DNA of 64,000 nt from Mesorhizobium sp. Root552 (GTDB lineage Bacteria > Pseudomonadota > Alphaproteobacteria > Rhizobiales > Rhizobiaceae): positions 139,676 to 203,675 of the forward strand of contig NZ_LMFV01000045.1 of assembly GCF_001427285.1 (NCBI RefSeq). Direction: 5' to 3'. The notes beneath the pieces are model-generated. The model was not told the origin of the DNA, did not search any database, and worked only from the letters and a program-made list of their open reading frames with translations. Positions 53,986 through 62,083 of this stretch are shown piece after piece. Position 1 is the stretch's first letter; each line of letters begins with the position of its first letter. The position numbers and the translations under genes are program-made.

Positions 53986-55005
53986 TTAGCCGCGCGAGCG
54001 CCGGCGCTCGCGACGACCTTCCGAAGTTTCAGCAACGTTTGCGGTGGCTTGCTTGTTACGAAGTGGGCCGATGCGTTCGACGATGGAGTCCACAGTCGGG
54101 CGCCCCGACTTGTGGTGTGTGTCGAGCGCCTGGCGCATAGCGGCCAAGTGCTGGAACGACGTGCCGCAGCAACCCCCGACGATCTTTGCACCGGCGTCGA
54201 TTGCCAGCCTTACGTAGTCGGCCATAAGTTCCGGCGTGCCGGAGTAGTGGATTTCCGATCCGCGGAATTCGGGAATGCCGCAGTTGCCCTTGACGATGAC
54301 GGTCGCCTCCGGCTTGGCCTCGGTCATATCGAGCAACGAAGCAAGAATGTCGGAAGCGCCGACGCCGCAATTGGCTCCAACGCCGACCGGCGCTTGTTCA
54401 AGCCCATCAGCAACGGCGTGGATATCCTTGGGCAGCAGGCCCATCATGGTGCGGCCAGCGGTGTCGAAAGAACCGGTATAGGTGTAGGGAAGGCCGACCC
54501 GGATCGCAGCCTCGGCAGCGGCTCGGATTTCATCCGGCGCGGACATCGTCTCGATCCAAGCGACTTCGGCTCCGCCCGCTTTCAGTCCTTCGATCTGCTC
54601 GGCAAAGGCGTCGACTGCGTCTTCATAGGTCATTGTGCCGAGCGGGACGAGCAAATCGCCAGTTGGACCGACCGAGCCGGCCACGATCACTTTGCGGCCT
54701 GCCTTGTCGGCTACTGCCTTGGCGATTTCTGCGGCACGTTTGTTGAGTTCATGCACGCGGTCCTGCGCCTTGTGCAGCTTCAGCCGATGGCGCGTGCCTC
54801 CGAAGGAATTGGTCAGGATGATGTCGGCCCCTGCATCGACGAAGTTCTGGTGCAGGCTGGTGATGGTGTCGGGCGCGGTTTCATTGAGCAGTTCCGGGGC
54901 CTCACCGGCTTGAAGGCCCATCGCAAAGAGATTGGTGCCTGTTGCACCGTCGGCCAGGAGCACGCCCTTTTCTGCAATGAGCGCATCGATCGGATTCGTC
55001 ATGGG
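53986..55005 (-). CDS. bmt: Betaine-homocysteine S-methyltransferase family
   Basis: The 339-residue protein has the zinc-binding pattern of BHMT/MetH domains: LLADGATGTNLFAMGLQAG, TNSFGGTRHRLKLHK, GANCGVGASDI and GGCCGTSFQH (the Cys pair). It transfers a methyl group from glycine betaine to homocysteine to make methionine and dimethylglycine. I took ATG 55005; the longer frame to 55020 begins with TTG. The last 11 residues EGRRERRRSRG form a basic tail. A palindrome 36 bases upstream is nearly identical to that before the corrinoid methyltransferase gene. Confidence 0.88.
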   Translation of the reverse strand, partial: PMTNPIDALIAEKGVLLADGATGTNLFAMGLQAGEAPELLNETAPDTITSLHQNFVDAGADIILTNSFGGTRHRLKLHKAQDRVHELNKRAAEIAKAVADKAGRKVIVAGSVGPTGDLLVPLGTMTYEDAVDAFAEQIEGLKAGGAEVAWIETMSAPDEIRAAAEAAIRVGLPYTYTGSFDTAGRTMMGLLPKDIHAVADGLEQAPVGVGANCGVGASDILASLLDMTEAKPEATVIVKGNCGIPEFRGSEIHYSGTPELMADYVRLAIDAGAKIVGGCCGTSFQHLAAMRQALDTHHKSGRPTVDSIVERIGPLRNKQATANVAETSEGRRERRRSRG

Positions 55006-55040
55006 AAGGTTCGCCTTCAATGAGGTCTTGTCGAGATAAT

Positions 55041-55062
55041 GATATAAAGAAATCTTTATGTC
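55041..55062. promoter_or_regulatory. Palindromic operator upstream of bmt
   Basis: GATATAAAGA and TCTTTATGTC form 10-base arms with one mismatch around AA. The sequence matches the 41147-41168 site in 18 of 22 positions or better, which suggests one regulator controls both genes. Confidence 0.6.
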
Positions 55063-55083
55063 GGGTCAATGTCTCGGTTGACT

Positions 55084-55932
55084 TCAATCATCGAAACGCA
55101 TCTCCGAAAGCAGCTGCGCAAAGGCTGCTGCCTCATGTGCATTGATCTCGGCGGCACGGATCAGATTGTCGAAATGGCTGGTCAGCGTGCGGATCGGCTG
55201 GATGGCATTGAGCACGAGATACATGTCGCCGACATAAATGGCAGCCCGATAAGGGCCGAAGATCGTGTAGGGAATGGAATAGCGCATACGGCCGTCATAA
55301 AGGAACAGCCGGAAGGTCGGGTAGAGGTCGTCCAGCAGCGCCGACATATGCAGCAATTGCTCGCGCCTGTCGGCTTCGGCAAAACCGTCCCATACACCGA
55401 GACCGCGGGCGAAAATCTCCAGCGTATGTCGCGGCATGCAGACTTCCATGTCGGTCTCAGGCCGCCTGTTGTAGTCAATGCGATATTGCGTTTCGCCGGC
55501 CTGTGCACGCCTGCTTTTGTTGGTGATGCCCGCCTCATATTCGACAAGCGCCTCAGTGCGCAAAAGGTCAGGAATGCCTGCGGGTACATAGCGGATTTTG
55601 GACCCTGCCGCTTCCGCATGCCATTTCGCCAGCAGCGTGCGGTCGAAACCGCCGGCGGCCTCCTCGATCTCCAGGCTTTCCCGAATTTCGCCCGTTACGC
55701 CCTCGTCCTGGCTCAAACCCAGCAACCAGTCGAGTGAAACCTTGAACTCCGCCGCCATGTTGAGCAGCGTCTCCGCACGCGGCAATCGTGTCGATGCGCC
55801 GGAAAGCAGTTGGGACAGGGCCGAACGGTCAATGCCCACCGCTGTCGCGAATGCGGATTGGTTCAGGTCCGATCTTGTCAGGAGCAGTTTGAGGCGCTCC
55901 CGAAACAGATTTGAGAGATCGCGCTTGTCCAT
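55084..55932 (-). CDS. XRE-family transcriptional regulator
   Basis: The 282-residue protein has an N-terminal helix-turn-helix (LLTRSDLNQSAFATAVGIDRSALSQLLSGASTRLPRAETLLNMA) and a C-terminal domain of about 200 residues that I do not recognise (LRTEALVEYEAGI, ILEIFARGLGVWDGF). The C-terminal part is probably a ligand domain. It is divergent from a desaturase gene and lies next to bmt. Two TGCG-N-CGCA sites lie upstream. Confidence 0.85.
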   Translation of the reverse strand: MDKRDLSNLFRERLKLLLTRSDLNQSAFATAVGIDRSALSQLLSGASTRLPRAETLLNMAAEFKVSLDWLLGLSQDEGVTGEIRESLEIEEAAGGFDRTLLAKWHAEAAGSKIRYVPAGIPDLLRTEALVEYEAGITNKSRRAQAGETQYRIDYNRRPETDMEVCMPRHTLEIFARGLGVWDGFAEADRREQLLHMSALLDDLYPTFRLFLYDGRMRYSIPYTIFGPYRAAIYVGDMYLVLNAIQPIRTLTSHFDNLIRAAEINAHEAAAFAQLLSEMRFDD

Positions 55933-56045
55933 CGAAATCTACCCTGAAAAGGAGGAAAAATTTCTGCCTCAGTGCCCAACACCGGTACATAGGCGTAAAT
56001 GAATCCTTAAAAGTGTTTACTTTCTACAACTATTGAGGCTTTTTA

Positions 56046-56079
56046 TGCGCAATCGCAACACCTTGTGCGCATTATCGCA
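56046..56079. promoter_or_regulatory. Two TGCG...CGCA sites 20 bp apart between XRE gene and desaturase
   Basis: TGCGCAATCGCA (56046-56057) and TGCGCATTATCGCA (56066-56079) share arms TGCG and CGCA and start exactly two helical turns apart. They lie in the 224-base divergent promoter region and fit cooperative binding of the XRE regulator. Confidence 0.45.
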
Positions 56080-56156
56080 TTGTGACCACAACAGACTACT
56101 GACACTATGCTGTCAGGAATCGCTCGAGATTCCGGCGCCGGGGCGGGGCCAGGGAT

Positions 56157-57167
56157 ATGGTGAAAAGAACAGGTAGAGCAGAGCGTTTACCGGCCATTGA
56201 GTGGCCTACGGTGTTTCTGGCCTTGTTCTGTTACGGAACGTGGCTGATCGCCGGTCTGCTGATCTGGAACGCATATCCGGTGCTGGCGCTTGCAGTTCTG
56301 GCCTTCACCGTGGCGCTGCAATCCTCGCTGGTCCATGAAATCCTGCACGGCCATCCCACTCGAAACGCGCTGGTGAACGAGGCCTTTGTGTTTCTGCCCA
56401 TCGGCCTGGTCTGGCCGTTCCGGCGGTTCAAGACGCTGCATTTGCGTCATCATGCCGACGAGCGGTTGACCGATCCGTTTGACGATCCGGAAAGCTACTA
56501 CCAGGCGCTTTGGATGCACGAGGAAATGCCTGCCGCGATGAAGGCATTGCTAAAGGTCAACAACACCATGATCGGGCGTTTCTTTCTCGGCCCTTGGCTG
56601 GCTGCGATCGGGTTCTTCATCGATGACGCAAAGCAGGTGCTGGCCGGAGACAAGGCGATCCGTAAGGCTTGGCTCCTGCATGGCGCCGGCCTTGCGATCG
56701 TATTGCCGATAATCCAGTTCGGATTCGGTATTCCACTCTGGCTTTATGTCTTGGTGCCCATGTGGATCGGCCAGTCGCTGATTTCGATCCGCACCTTTGC
56801 CGAACACCAGTGGTCGGAACACCCCGAAGGCCGCACGGTGATCGTTGAGCGTTCGCCGCTCGCCTTCCTGTTCCTGAACAACAACCTGCACTTTGTTCAT
56901 CACAAACAGCCGACCGTCGCCTGGTATCGCCTGCCGACACTATTCCAGGCACGTCGCGAGGAATGGCTCGCCGCGAACAAGGGCTACGTCTACCCGAACT
57001 ATTGGGCGCTGTTGAAAGCCTACGCCTTCAAGGCCAAGGAGCCGGTAGTGCATCCGGTTCTGTGCCGTTCGCCGGAACAGGGCAGGGCTTTCGTGCCGCG
57101 CGTGCGGACCCGCAATCTCAACGGTTTCGGTACGGCTCCAGTGCCTGCCGAGCCTCCGAAAGAGTAA
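56157..57167 (+). CDS. Membrane fatty acid desaturase / hydroxylase family
   Basis: The 336-residue integral membrane protein has the three histidine boxes of the family: HEILHGHPTRN, LRHHADERLTDP and LHFVHHKQP. It acts with a di-iron centre on fatty acyl chains or similar lipids. Its C-terminus is hydrophilic. It is divergent from the XRE regulator. The exact substrate cannot be decided. Confidence 0.85.
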   Translation: MVKRTGRAERLPAIEWPTVFLALFCYGTWLIAGLLIWNAYPVLALAVLAFTVALQSSLVHEILHGHPTRNALVNEAFVFLPIGLVWPFRRFKTLHLRHHADERLTDPFDDPESYYQALWMHEEMPAAMKALLKVNNTMIGRFFLGPWLAAIGFFIDDAKQVLAGDKAIRKAWLLHGAGLAIVLPIIQFGFGIPLWLYVLVPMWIGQSLISIRTFAEHQWSEHPEGRTVIVERSPLAFLFLNNNLHFVHHKQPTVAWYRLPTLFQARREEWLAANKGYVYPNYWALLKAYAFKAKEPVVHPVLCRSPEQGRAFVPRVRTRNLNGFGTAPVPAEPPKE

Positions 57168-57241
57168 CAAGGCTCTAACGGAAGCGCTTGCCTGCACGAC
57201 GTGCTAGACTGGTCTTCTTCATCAATTGGATTTGACGCGGC

Positions 57242-58063
57242 ATGCGCGACCTGATTGCAGCCTTGCCGATGTATGACTGGCCCGAACTCAGGGCCGAAAC
57301 GGATGGTTTGTGGGCGCATTTAAGGGATGCTTTGCGCGCACGTGGCATAGACGCTCCGGAGCAGCTGTCACGCTGCAACGCCGATTTGTCGCCGGTATCG
57401 AGCGGCATCAGAAATTCCATTGGTAAGATCATTGCGCCAGATCCGGCGACGCTGGTGCGGGAGGATTTCGATCTGCCTGTACTGTGGCGGCATCCGGCCC
57501 TTCTTGTGGCGCAGACCTGCTGGGGGCCGATGGAATTCGGCCTGGCTGACGATGTGCAAGTGGTTGGGCAATCGAGATACGATGGGATTGAAGGCGGCGA
57601 AGGGGAGTTTTACTCAAGCGCTATCGTGATGCGCCGTGGCGTGATCGGGCATGTGCCAGCCCCGACTGGCGGTTGTCCACTCGTTCCGGCCGATGCCTTG
57701 CGTGGGAAGCGTTTCGCCTACAACGATGGCGAGTCCATGTCTGGAATCAATGGGCTGAAGCGCGACCTTGAAGCTATGGGCGAAAGCCTGTCGTTGTTCG
57801 CAACCTGCGAAGAGAGCGGCGGACACCGCTTCTCGGTCCGCGCAGTCGCTGAGGGCCGTGCAGATGTCGCGGCGATCGATTGTCTCAGCTGGGTACTCGC
57901 ACAACGCTTCGAATCCGCGGCGGCCGAGCTTGAGGTGGTTGGCTGGACTGCGCGACGCAAGGGCCTGCCCTTCATCACCTCTCTTTCGACGCCGCCCGGC
58001 GCTGTCGCAGCGCTCAAGGAGGTTTTGTCAAAACAACTACCTGCGGTGATCAACCTCGGCTAG
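57242..58063 (+). CDS. PhnD-type phosphate/phosphonate-binding-like protein without signal peptide
   Basis: The 273-residue protein resembles phosphonate ABC substrate-binding proteins (LVAQTCWGPMEFGLAD, FYSSAIVMRRG, LRGKRFAYNDGESMSGINGL, ADVAAIDCLSWVLAQ). The N-terminus starts at once with MRDLIAALPMYDWPEL, so no signal peptide is present and the protein is probably cytoplasmic or wrongly started. It converges on the DddP-like gene with a 4-base overlap. Function unclear. Confidence 0.78.
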   Translation: MRDLIAALPMYDWPELRAETDGLWAHLRDALRARGIDAPEQLSRCNADLSPVSSGIRNSIGKIIAPDPATLVREDFDLPVLWRHPALLVAQTCWGPMEFGLADDVQVVGQSRYDGIEGGEGEFYSSAIVMRRGVIGHVPAPTGGCPLVPADALRGKRFAYNDGESMSGINGLKRDLEAMGESLSLFATCEESGGHRFSVRAVAEGRADVAAIDCLSWVLAQRFESAAAELEVVGWTARRKGLPFITSLSTPPGAVAALKEVLSKQLPAVINLG

Positions 58064-59421
58064 CCGGCCAGAAGCGCCTGTTCCAGAGGGTAGGTCGAGA
58101 GTTGTTCGTTGCCAGTCTCGGTGATCAGCACCTGTTCCTCGATCTTGACGCCCTCGCGGCCTCCCAGCCGGCCGATATAGCTCTCGACGCAAAGCACCAT
58201 GCCGGGCTCCAGCACGCCGTCCGGCGTATCGTCGGTCCAGTCCGCGGCGTGCGGCAGCGTTGGATATTCATCAGCGAGACCGACGCCATGATAGAGGACG
58301 CCGTAGCGGGTCGGGAAGCAATCGGCTGGTGGCACTTTGGAGCGCACGGAAAGATCGCGAAACGAGATGCTGGGTTGCATGAGGTCGAGATTGTAGGCGA
58401 TCTGTTCAGCCGCGATGCGGTAGAGATCGCGCTGCTCGTTCGTTGGTCGCCTGTCGCCGCAGAGCCAGGTGCGCGAAAGGTCGGCACAGAAGCCATATGG
58501 TCCAATGAGATCGGTATCGAAGGCGACGAGATCGCCATCCTCGATCACGCGCGAGGAGCATTCCTGAAACCACGGATTGGTGCGCGGGCCGGATGACAAA
58601 AGCCGGGTTTCAATCCATTCGCCGCCGCGTGCGATGTTGCCACGGTGCAGTTCCGCCCAAAGCTCGTTTTCGGAAATACCAGGCTTCAGTGCCGTGTGCA
58701 TTTCTTTCATGGCCGCTTCGCAGGCGACAATGGCGCGGCGCATGGCCAGCAATTCATCCGGCGATTTGATAAGGCGGGCATTTTCCATCACTGCCTCGCC
58801 GCTATGCACGTCAATCTCCAGCCGCTCGAGCTCCGCAAGCCCTTCCGGATTGATATGGTCGATGGCGATGCGACGATTGCCGCCGCCATGTTCGCGCACA
58901 AGATCGACGATACCTGATGCCCAGCGACGAACCTTCTTGTCGGTGAGCTCGCCGCTATAGAGATACATCCATGAAACGGCTGGGCGAACCTCGTCGACCA
59001 CGCCGGAATGGTCGGACAAGTGTTCGCACGAGAAATAGTCGAACAGGACCACCGGTCCCTCGGTGGCGACAAAGCAGTGGCGTGTCGGATTGTGCGCCAC
59101 CCACAACTGCATGTTGGTGGAGTCAGTGGCGTAGCGGATGTTGACCGGGTCATAGAGCAGGACGCCGGCGAGATCGCGCTTGCGCAGTTCAGCCCGGATG
59201 CGATCAAGACGGTAGCGGCGCATCATCGGCAAATCCGGAGCAGCAATGCCTGACGCTGCCCATTCGGATTGCGCCAGTGCACCATAGCCGAGGACATGCT
59301 GGTTCAGCCCAGCCGCCTTCTCGCGGGATTGACGGCGAAGCGCCTCCAGATCGTCCGCCGAGCCGGGCTCGAACGGCAAGATCTTTCGGTGGCGGCCAAA
59401 ATTGCCTTTAGGCGTGTCCAT
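58060..59421 (-). CDS. DddP-like M24 metalloenzyme (dimethylsulfoniopropionate lyase family candidate)
   Basis: The 453-residue protein is an M24 pita-bread enzyme. Its metal-site residues D302, D304, D314, H378, E413 and E428 occupy the places of the known DddP ligands and catalytic Asp, and D384 lies in GLADEYP. The blocks NIRYATDSTNMQLW, RGGEWIETRLLSSGPRTNPWFQEC and PGMVLCVES are the same as in DddP as I recall it. DddP cleaves dimethylsulfoniopropionate to DMS and acrylate; close relatives may be peptidases or act on other onium compounds. ATG 59421 gives the conserved start. It follows the FAD-GcvT gene by 20 bases and so is in its operon. Confidence 0.78.
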   Translation of the reverse strand: MDTPKGNFGRHRKILPFEPGSADDLEALRRQSREKAAGLNQHVLGYGALAQSEWAASGIAAPDLPMMRRYRLDRIRAELRKRDLAGVLLYDPVNIRYATDSTNMQLWVAHNPTRHCFVATEGPVVLFDYFSCEHLSDHSGVVDEVRPAVSWMYLYSGELTDKKVRRWASGIVDLVREHGGGNRRIAIDHINPEGLAELERLEIDVHSGEAVMENARLIKSPDELLAMRRAIVACEAAMKEMHTALKPGISENELWAELHRGNIARGGEWIETRLLSSGPRTNPWFQECSSRVIEDGDLVAFDTDLIGPYGFCADLSRTWLCGDRRPTNEQRDLYRIAAEQIAYNLDLMQPSISFRDLSVRSKVPPADCFPTRYGVLYHGVGLADEYPTLPHAADWTDDTPDGVLEPGMVLCVESYIGRLGGREGVKIEEQVLITETGNEQLSTYPLEQALLAG

Positions 59422-59441
59422 CACAGCACCAGCCCCGGTGC

Positions 59442-62012
59442 TCAGTTGCGCATTTTCTCGCCACTTGGATCGAACAGAGGTTCGACGTTGATGTGCGCTG
59501 GGCGTCGGTGCCCAAGGATTTCGATCTCGAACAACCCTTTGCTCTCGTTTTCGGCAAGCGCCGCCGGCACGTAGCCCTGCGCCATCGACTTGCCGACATA
59601 GTGAGCGTAGCCGCCAGAGGTGACCCAGCCGACCACGCGCCATTCACCGTCGACGATGCCCCGAATAGCCGATGCACCTTTGGCAGCCGTTGATCCGCGA
59701 ACTTCCTTGCCAGCGTCATCGAAACGCGGCGCGCCGTAGCCGTGCGGTTTTTCCACCGTGCCGAAATCGGCCGAAACCTTGGCCCAAATCGGCTCGTCGC
59801 CCATCACGTCGGCATCGCCGGCATCGACAATGAAGGAGGCGCGCCGCAGCTTCGGGCTTGCCTGATGTTCTTTTGCCGCTGCCTCGCGGCCGATGAAATC
59901 GTTCTTCTCAAGCTTGATGAAGCGGTCCATGCCGCCTTCGAACGGTCCGTAAATCGGCCTGAGCTCGCGGAACCAGGTGGGGAAGTTCTTCTCCAGACGC
60001 ATGGAAAGCAGCGCGCGCATGCCGAAATCGACAATGCCGAATTCTTCACCAGCTTCCTTGATCGCTTTGTAGACCAAGCGTTGATAGGCCGGTTGCATCC
60101 AGATTTCGTAGCCAAGATCGCCCGTATAGGTGATGCGATTGACCATGCAAGGCGCGCCGTCCACTGCCATTTCACGGAAATCCATGAAACGGAAAGCCTT
60201 GGACGACACGTCGATGTCCGCCAGTTTCTGCAACAATTCCTGCGATTTGGGACCTGCAATGGAGAGTCCCACCAATGTCTGGTCGAAACGATGGATGCGG
60301 ACGCTGCCGTCCTTTGGCAAATGCTTGCCGAACCAGCGCATGTGGTATCTGGCCGCCGCGGACGAGCCCCAGATCATGAAGCGTTCTTCGCCGGCCTTGG
60401 CGATGGTGAAGTCGCCGATCAACTTGCCTAATTCGTTCAGCATCGGCGTCAGCACGATGCGGCCGGTTTTCGGCATGCGATTGGTCATCAGGCGATTGAG
60501 GAAGTCTTCGGCGCTCGTACCGCTCACTTCGTACTTGGCAAAGTTGGCGATTTCGGTCACGCCGACACGCTCGCGTGTTGCCCGCACCTCTTTGCCGATA
60601 TGCTCGAAATCGTTGGAACGATGGAAAGACACGATGTCCTTGGGTTCGGTGCCTTTGGGTGCAAACCACAATGGGGTTTCCAAGCCCCAACTATCGCCCA
60701 TCACGGCGTTGTTGGCGACCATTGTGTCGTAGAGCGGTGTTGTCTGTGCTGGTCGCGCGGCTGGCAGTTCTTCATTGGGGAAGCGGATGGAGAAGCGACG
60801 GGAGTAATTCTCGCGCACCTTGGCGTTGGTGTAGCGCAACGTTGCCCATTCGCCGAAGCGCGCGACATCCATGCCCCACACGTCGAAGCCGGGATCGCCG
60901 TTCACCATCCAGTTGGAGAGCGCCAGGCCAACGCCGCCGCCTTGGCTGAAACCTGCCATCACTGCGCAGGCGCACCAGAAATTGGTAAGGCCGGGCACCG
61001 GTCCGACGAGCGGGTTGCCGTCTGGTGCGAAGGTGAAGGGTCCGTTGATGATCTGCTTGATGCCGGCCTTTTCAATGCCGGGGAAATGCTTGAAGCCCAC
61101 TTCCAATGAGGGCGCTATGCGATCGATGTCGGGCTGAAGCAACTCATGCCCGAAATCCCAAGGCGTGTTGACCGGCGACCACGGCTTGCATGCCTTCTCA
61201 TAGGTGCCGAGCAGCACCCCATTGCGCTCCTGGCGCGTGTAGATTTCGCCTTTGAAGTCGAGAACGCCGACCATTTCGCGCCCGGTTGCCTTGTTGAACG
61301 CCTCCACTTCGGGCATCGGTTCGGTGAGAAGGTACATGTGTTCCATGGCCAAGAGCGGCAGTTCGATGCCTACCATGCGGCCAACTTCGCGCGCCCAAAG
61401 GCCGCCGCAGTTCACGACATGCTCGGCCTTCACCGTGCCCTGTTCGGTCACCACGTTCCAGGTGCCGTCGGGTTCCTGCGTCAACTCCGTGACGCGGTTG
61501 CGCAAGACGATCTCTGCGCCCAGTTTCTTGGCGGCCTTGGAATAGGCGATGGTGGTGCCGGAAGGGTCGAGATGGCCCTCCACCGGGTCCCACATTGCAC
61601 CGACGAAGTTCGTTTCGTCCATCAGCGGGAACATTGCCTTGGCTTCAGACGGCGTAATCAGTTCGGTGTCCATGCCCAGATAGCGGCCCTTGGCATGGGC
61701 CAAGCGCAGGAAGTCCATGCGCTCCGGCGTGTCGGCCATCATCACGCCGCCGGTCAGGTGCAGCGAACAGGATTGGCCGGAAAGCTCCTCGATCTCCTTA
61801 TAGAGCTGCACCGTATAGGCTTGCAGCTTGGCGACGTTAGGATCGCCGTTCAGCGTATGGAATCCGCCCGCTGCGTGCCACGACGATCCGGAGGTCAACT
61901 CAGAGCGCTCGATCAGCATAATGTCTGTCCAGCCGGCTTTGGCCAGATGGTAGAGAACCGAGCAGCCGACGACGCCGCCGCCAATGACAACCGCTTTTGC
62001 GTGAGATTTCAT
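59442..62012 (-). CDS. FAD-dependent dehydrogenase fused to GcvT domain (dimethylglycine dehydrogenase family)
   Basis: The 856-residue protein has AVVIGGGVVGCSVLYHLAKAGW for FAD binding and LTSGSSWHAAGGFHTLNG with the flavin-His. The central NGPFTFAPDGNPLVGPVPG block is like DMGDH. The GcvT part follows (GVTEIANFAKYEVSG, TYTGDLGYEIWMQPA, ALLSMRLEKNFPTW). It should oxidise an N-methyl compound and load THF. It is between MttB2 and the DddP-like gene on the same strand, 71 bases after MttB2. This is the fourth paralogue in the window. Confidence 0.88.
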   Translation of the reverse strand: MKSHAKAVVIGGGVVGCSVLYHLAKAGWTDIMLIERSELTSGSSWHAAGGFHTLNGDPNVAKLQAYTVQLYKEIEELSGQSCSLHLTGGVMMADTPERMDFLRLAHAKGRYLGMDTELITPSEAKAMFPLMDETNFVGAMWDPVEGHLDPSGTTIAYSKAAKKLGAEIVLRNRVTELTQEPDGTWNVVTEQGTVKAEHVVNCGGLWAREVGRMVGIELPLLAMEHMYLLTEPMPEVEAFNKATGREMVGVLDFKGEIYTRQERNGVLLGTYEKACKPWSPVNTPWDFGHELLQPDIDRIAPSLEVGFKHFPGIEKAGIKQIINGPFTFAPDGNPLVGPVPGLTNFWCACAVMAGFSQGGGVGLALSNWMVNGDPGFDVWGMDVARFGEWATLRYTNAKVRENYSRRFSIRFPNEELPAARPAQTTPLYDTMVANNAVMGDSWGLETPLWFAPKGTEPKDIVSFHRSNDFEHIGKEVRATRERVGVTEIANFAKYEVSGTSAEDFLNRLMTNRMPKTGRIVLTPMLNELGKLIGDFTIAKAGEERFMIWGSSAAARYHMRWFGKHLPKDGSVRIHRFDQTLVGLSIAGPKSQELLQKLADIDVSSKAFRFMDFREMAVDGAPCMVNRITYTGDLGYEIWMQPAYQRLVYKAIKEAGEEFGIVDFGMRALLSMRLEKNFPTWFRELRPIYGPFEGGMDRFIKLEKNDFIGREAAAKEHQASPKLRRASFIVDAGDADVMGDEPIWAKVSADFGTVEKPHGYGAPRFDDAGKEVRGSTAAKGASAIRGIVDGEWRVVGWVTSGGYAHYVGKSMAQGYVPAALAENESKGLFEIEILGHRRPAHINVEPLFDPSGEKMRN

Positions 62013-62083
62013 GTGGAAGGATCCGAATACTTTGAAATTGAGTAAGGAGAGACGTGGCTCGGGGGTATATCCGACCCGGAATT

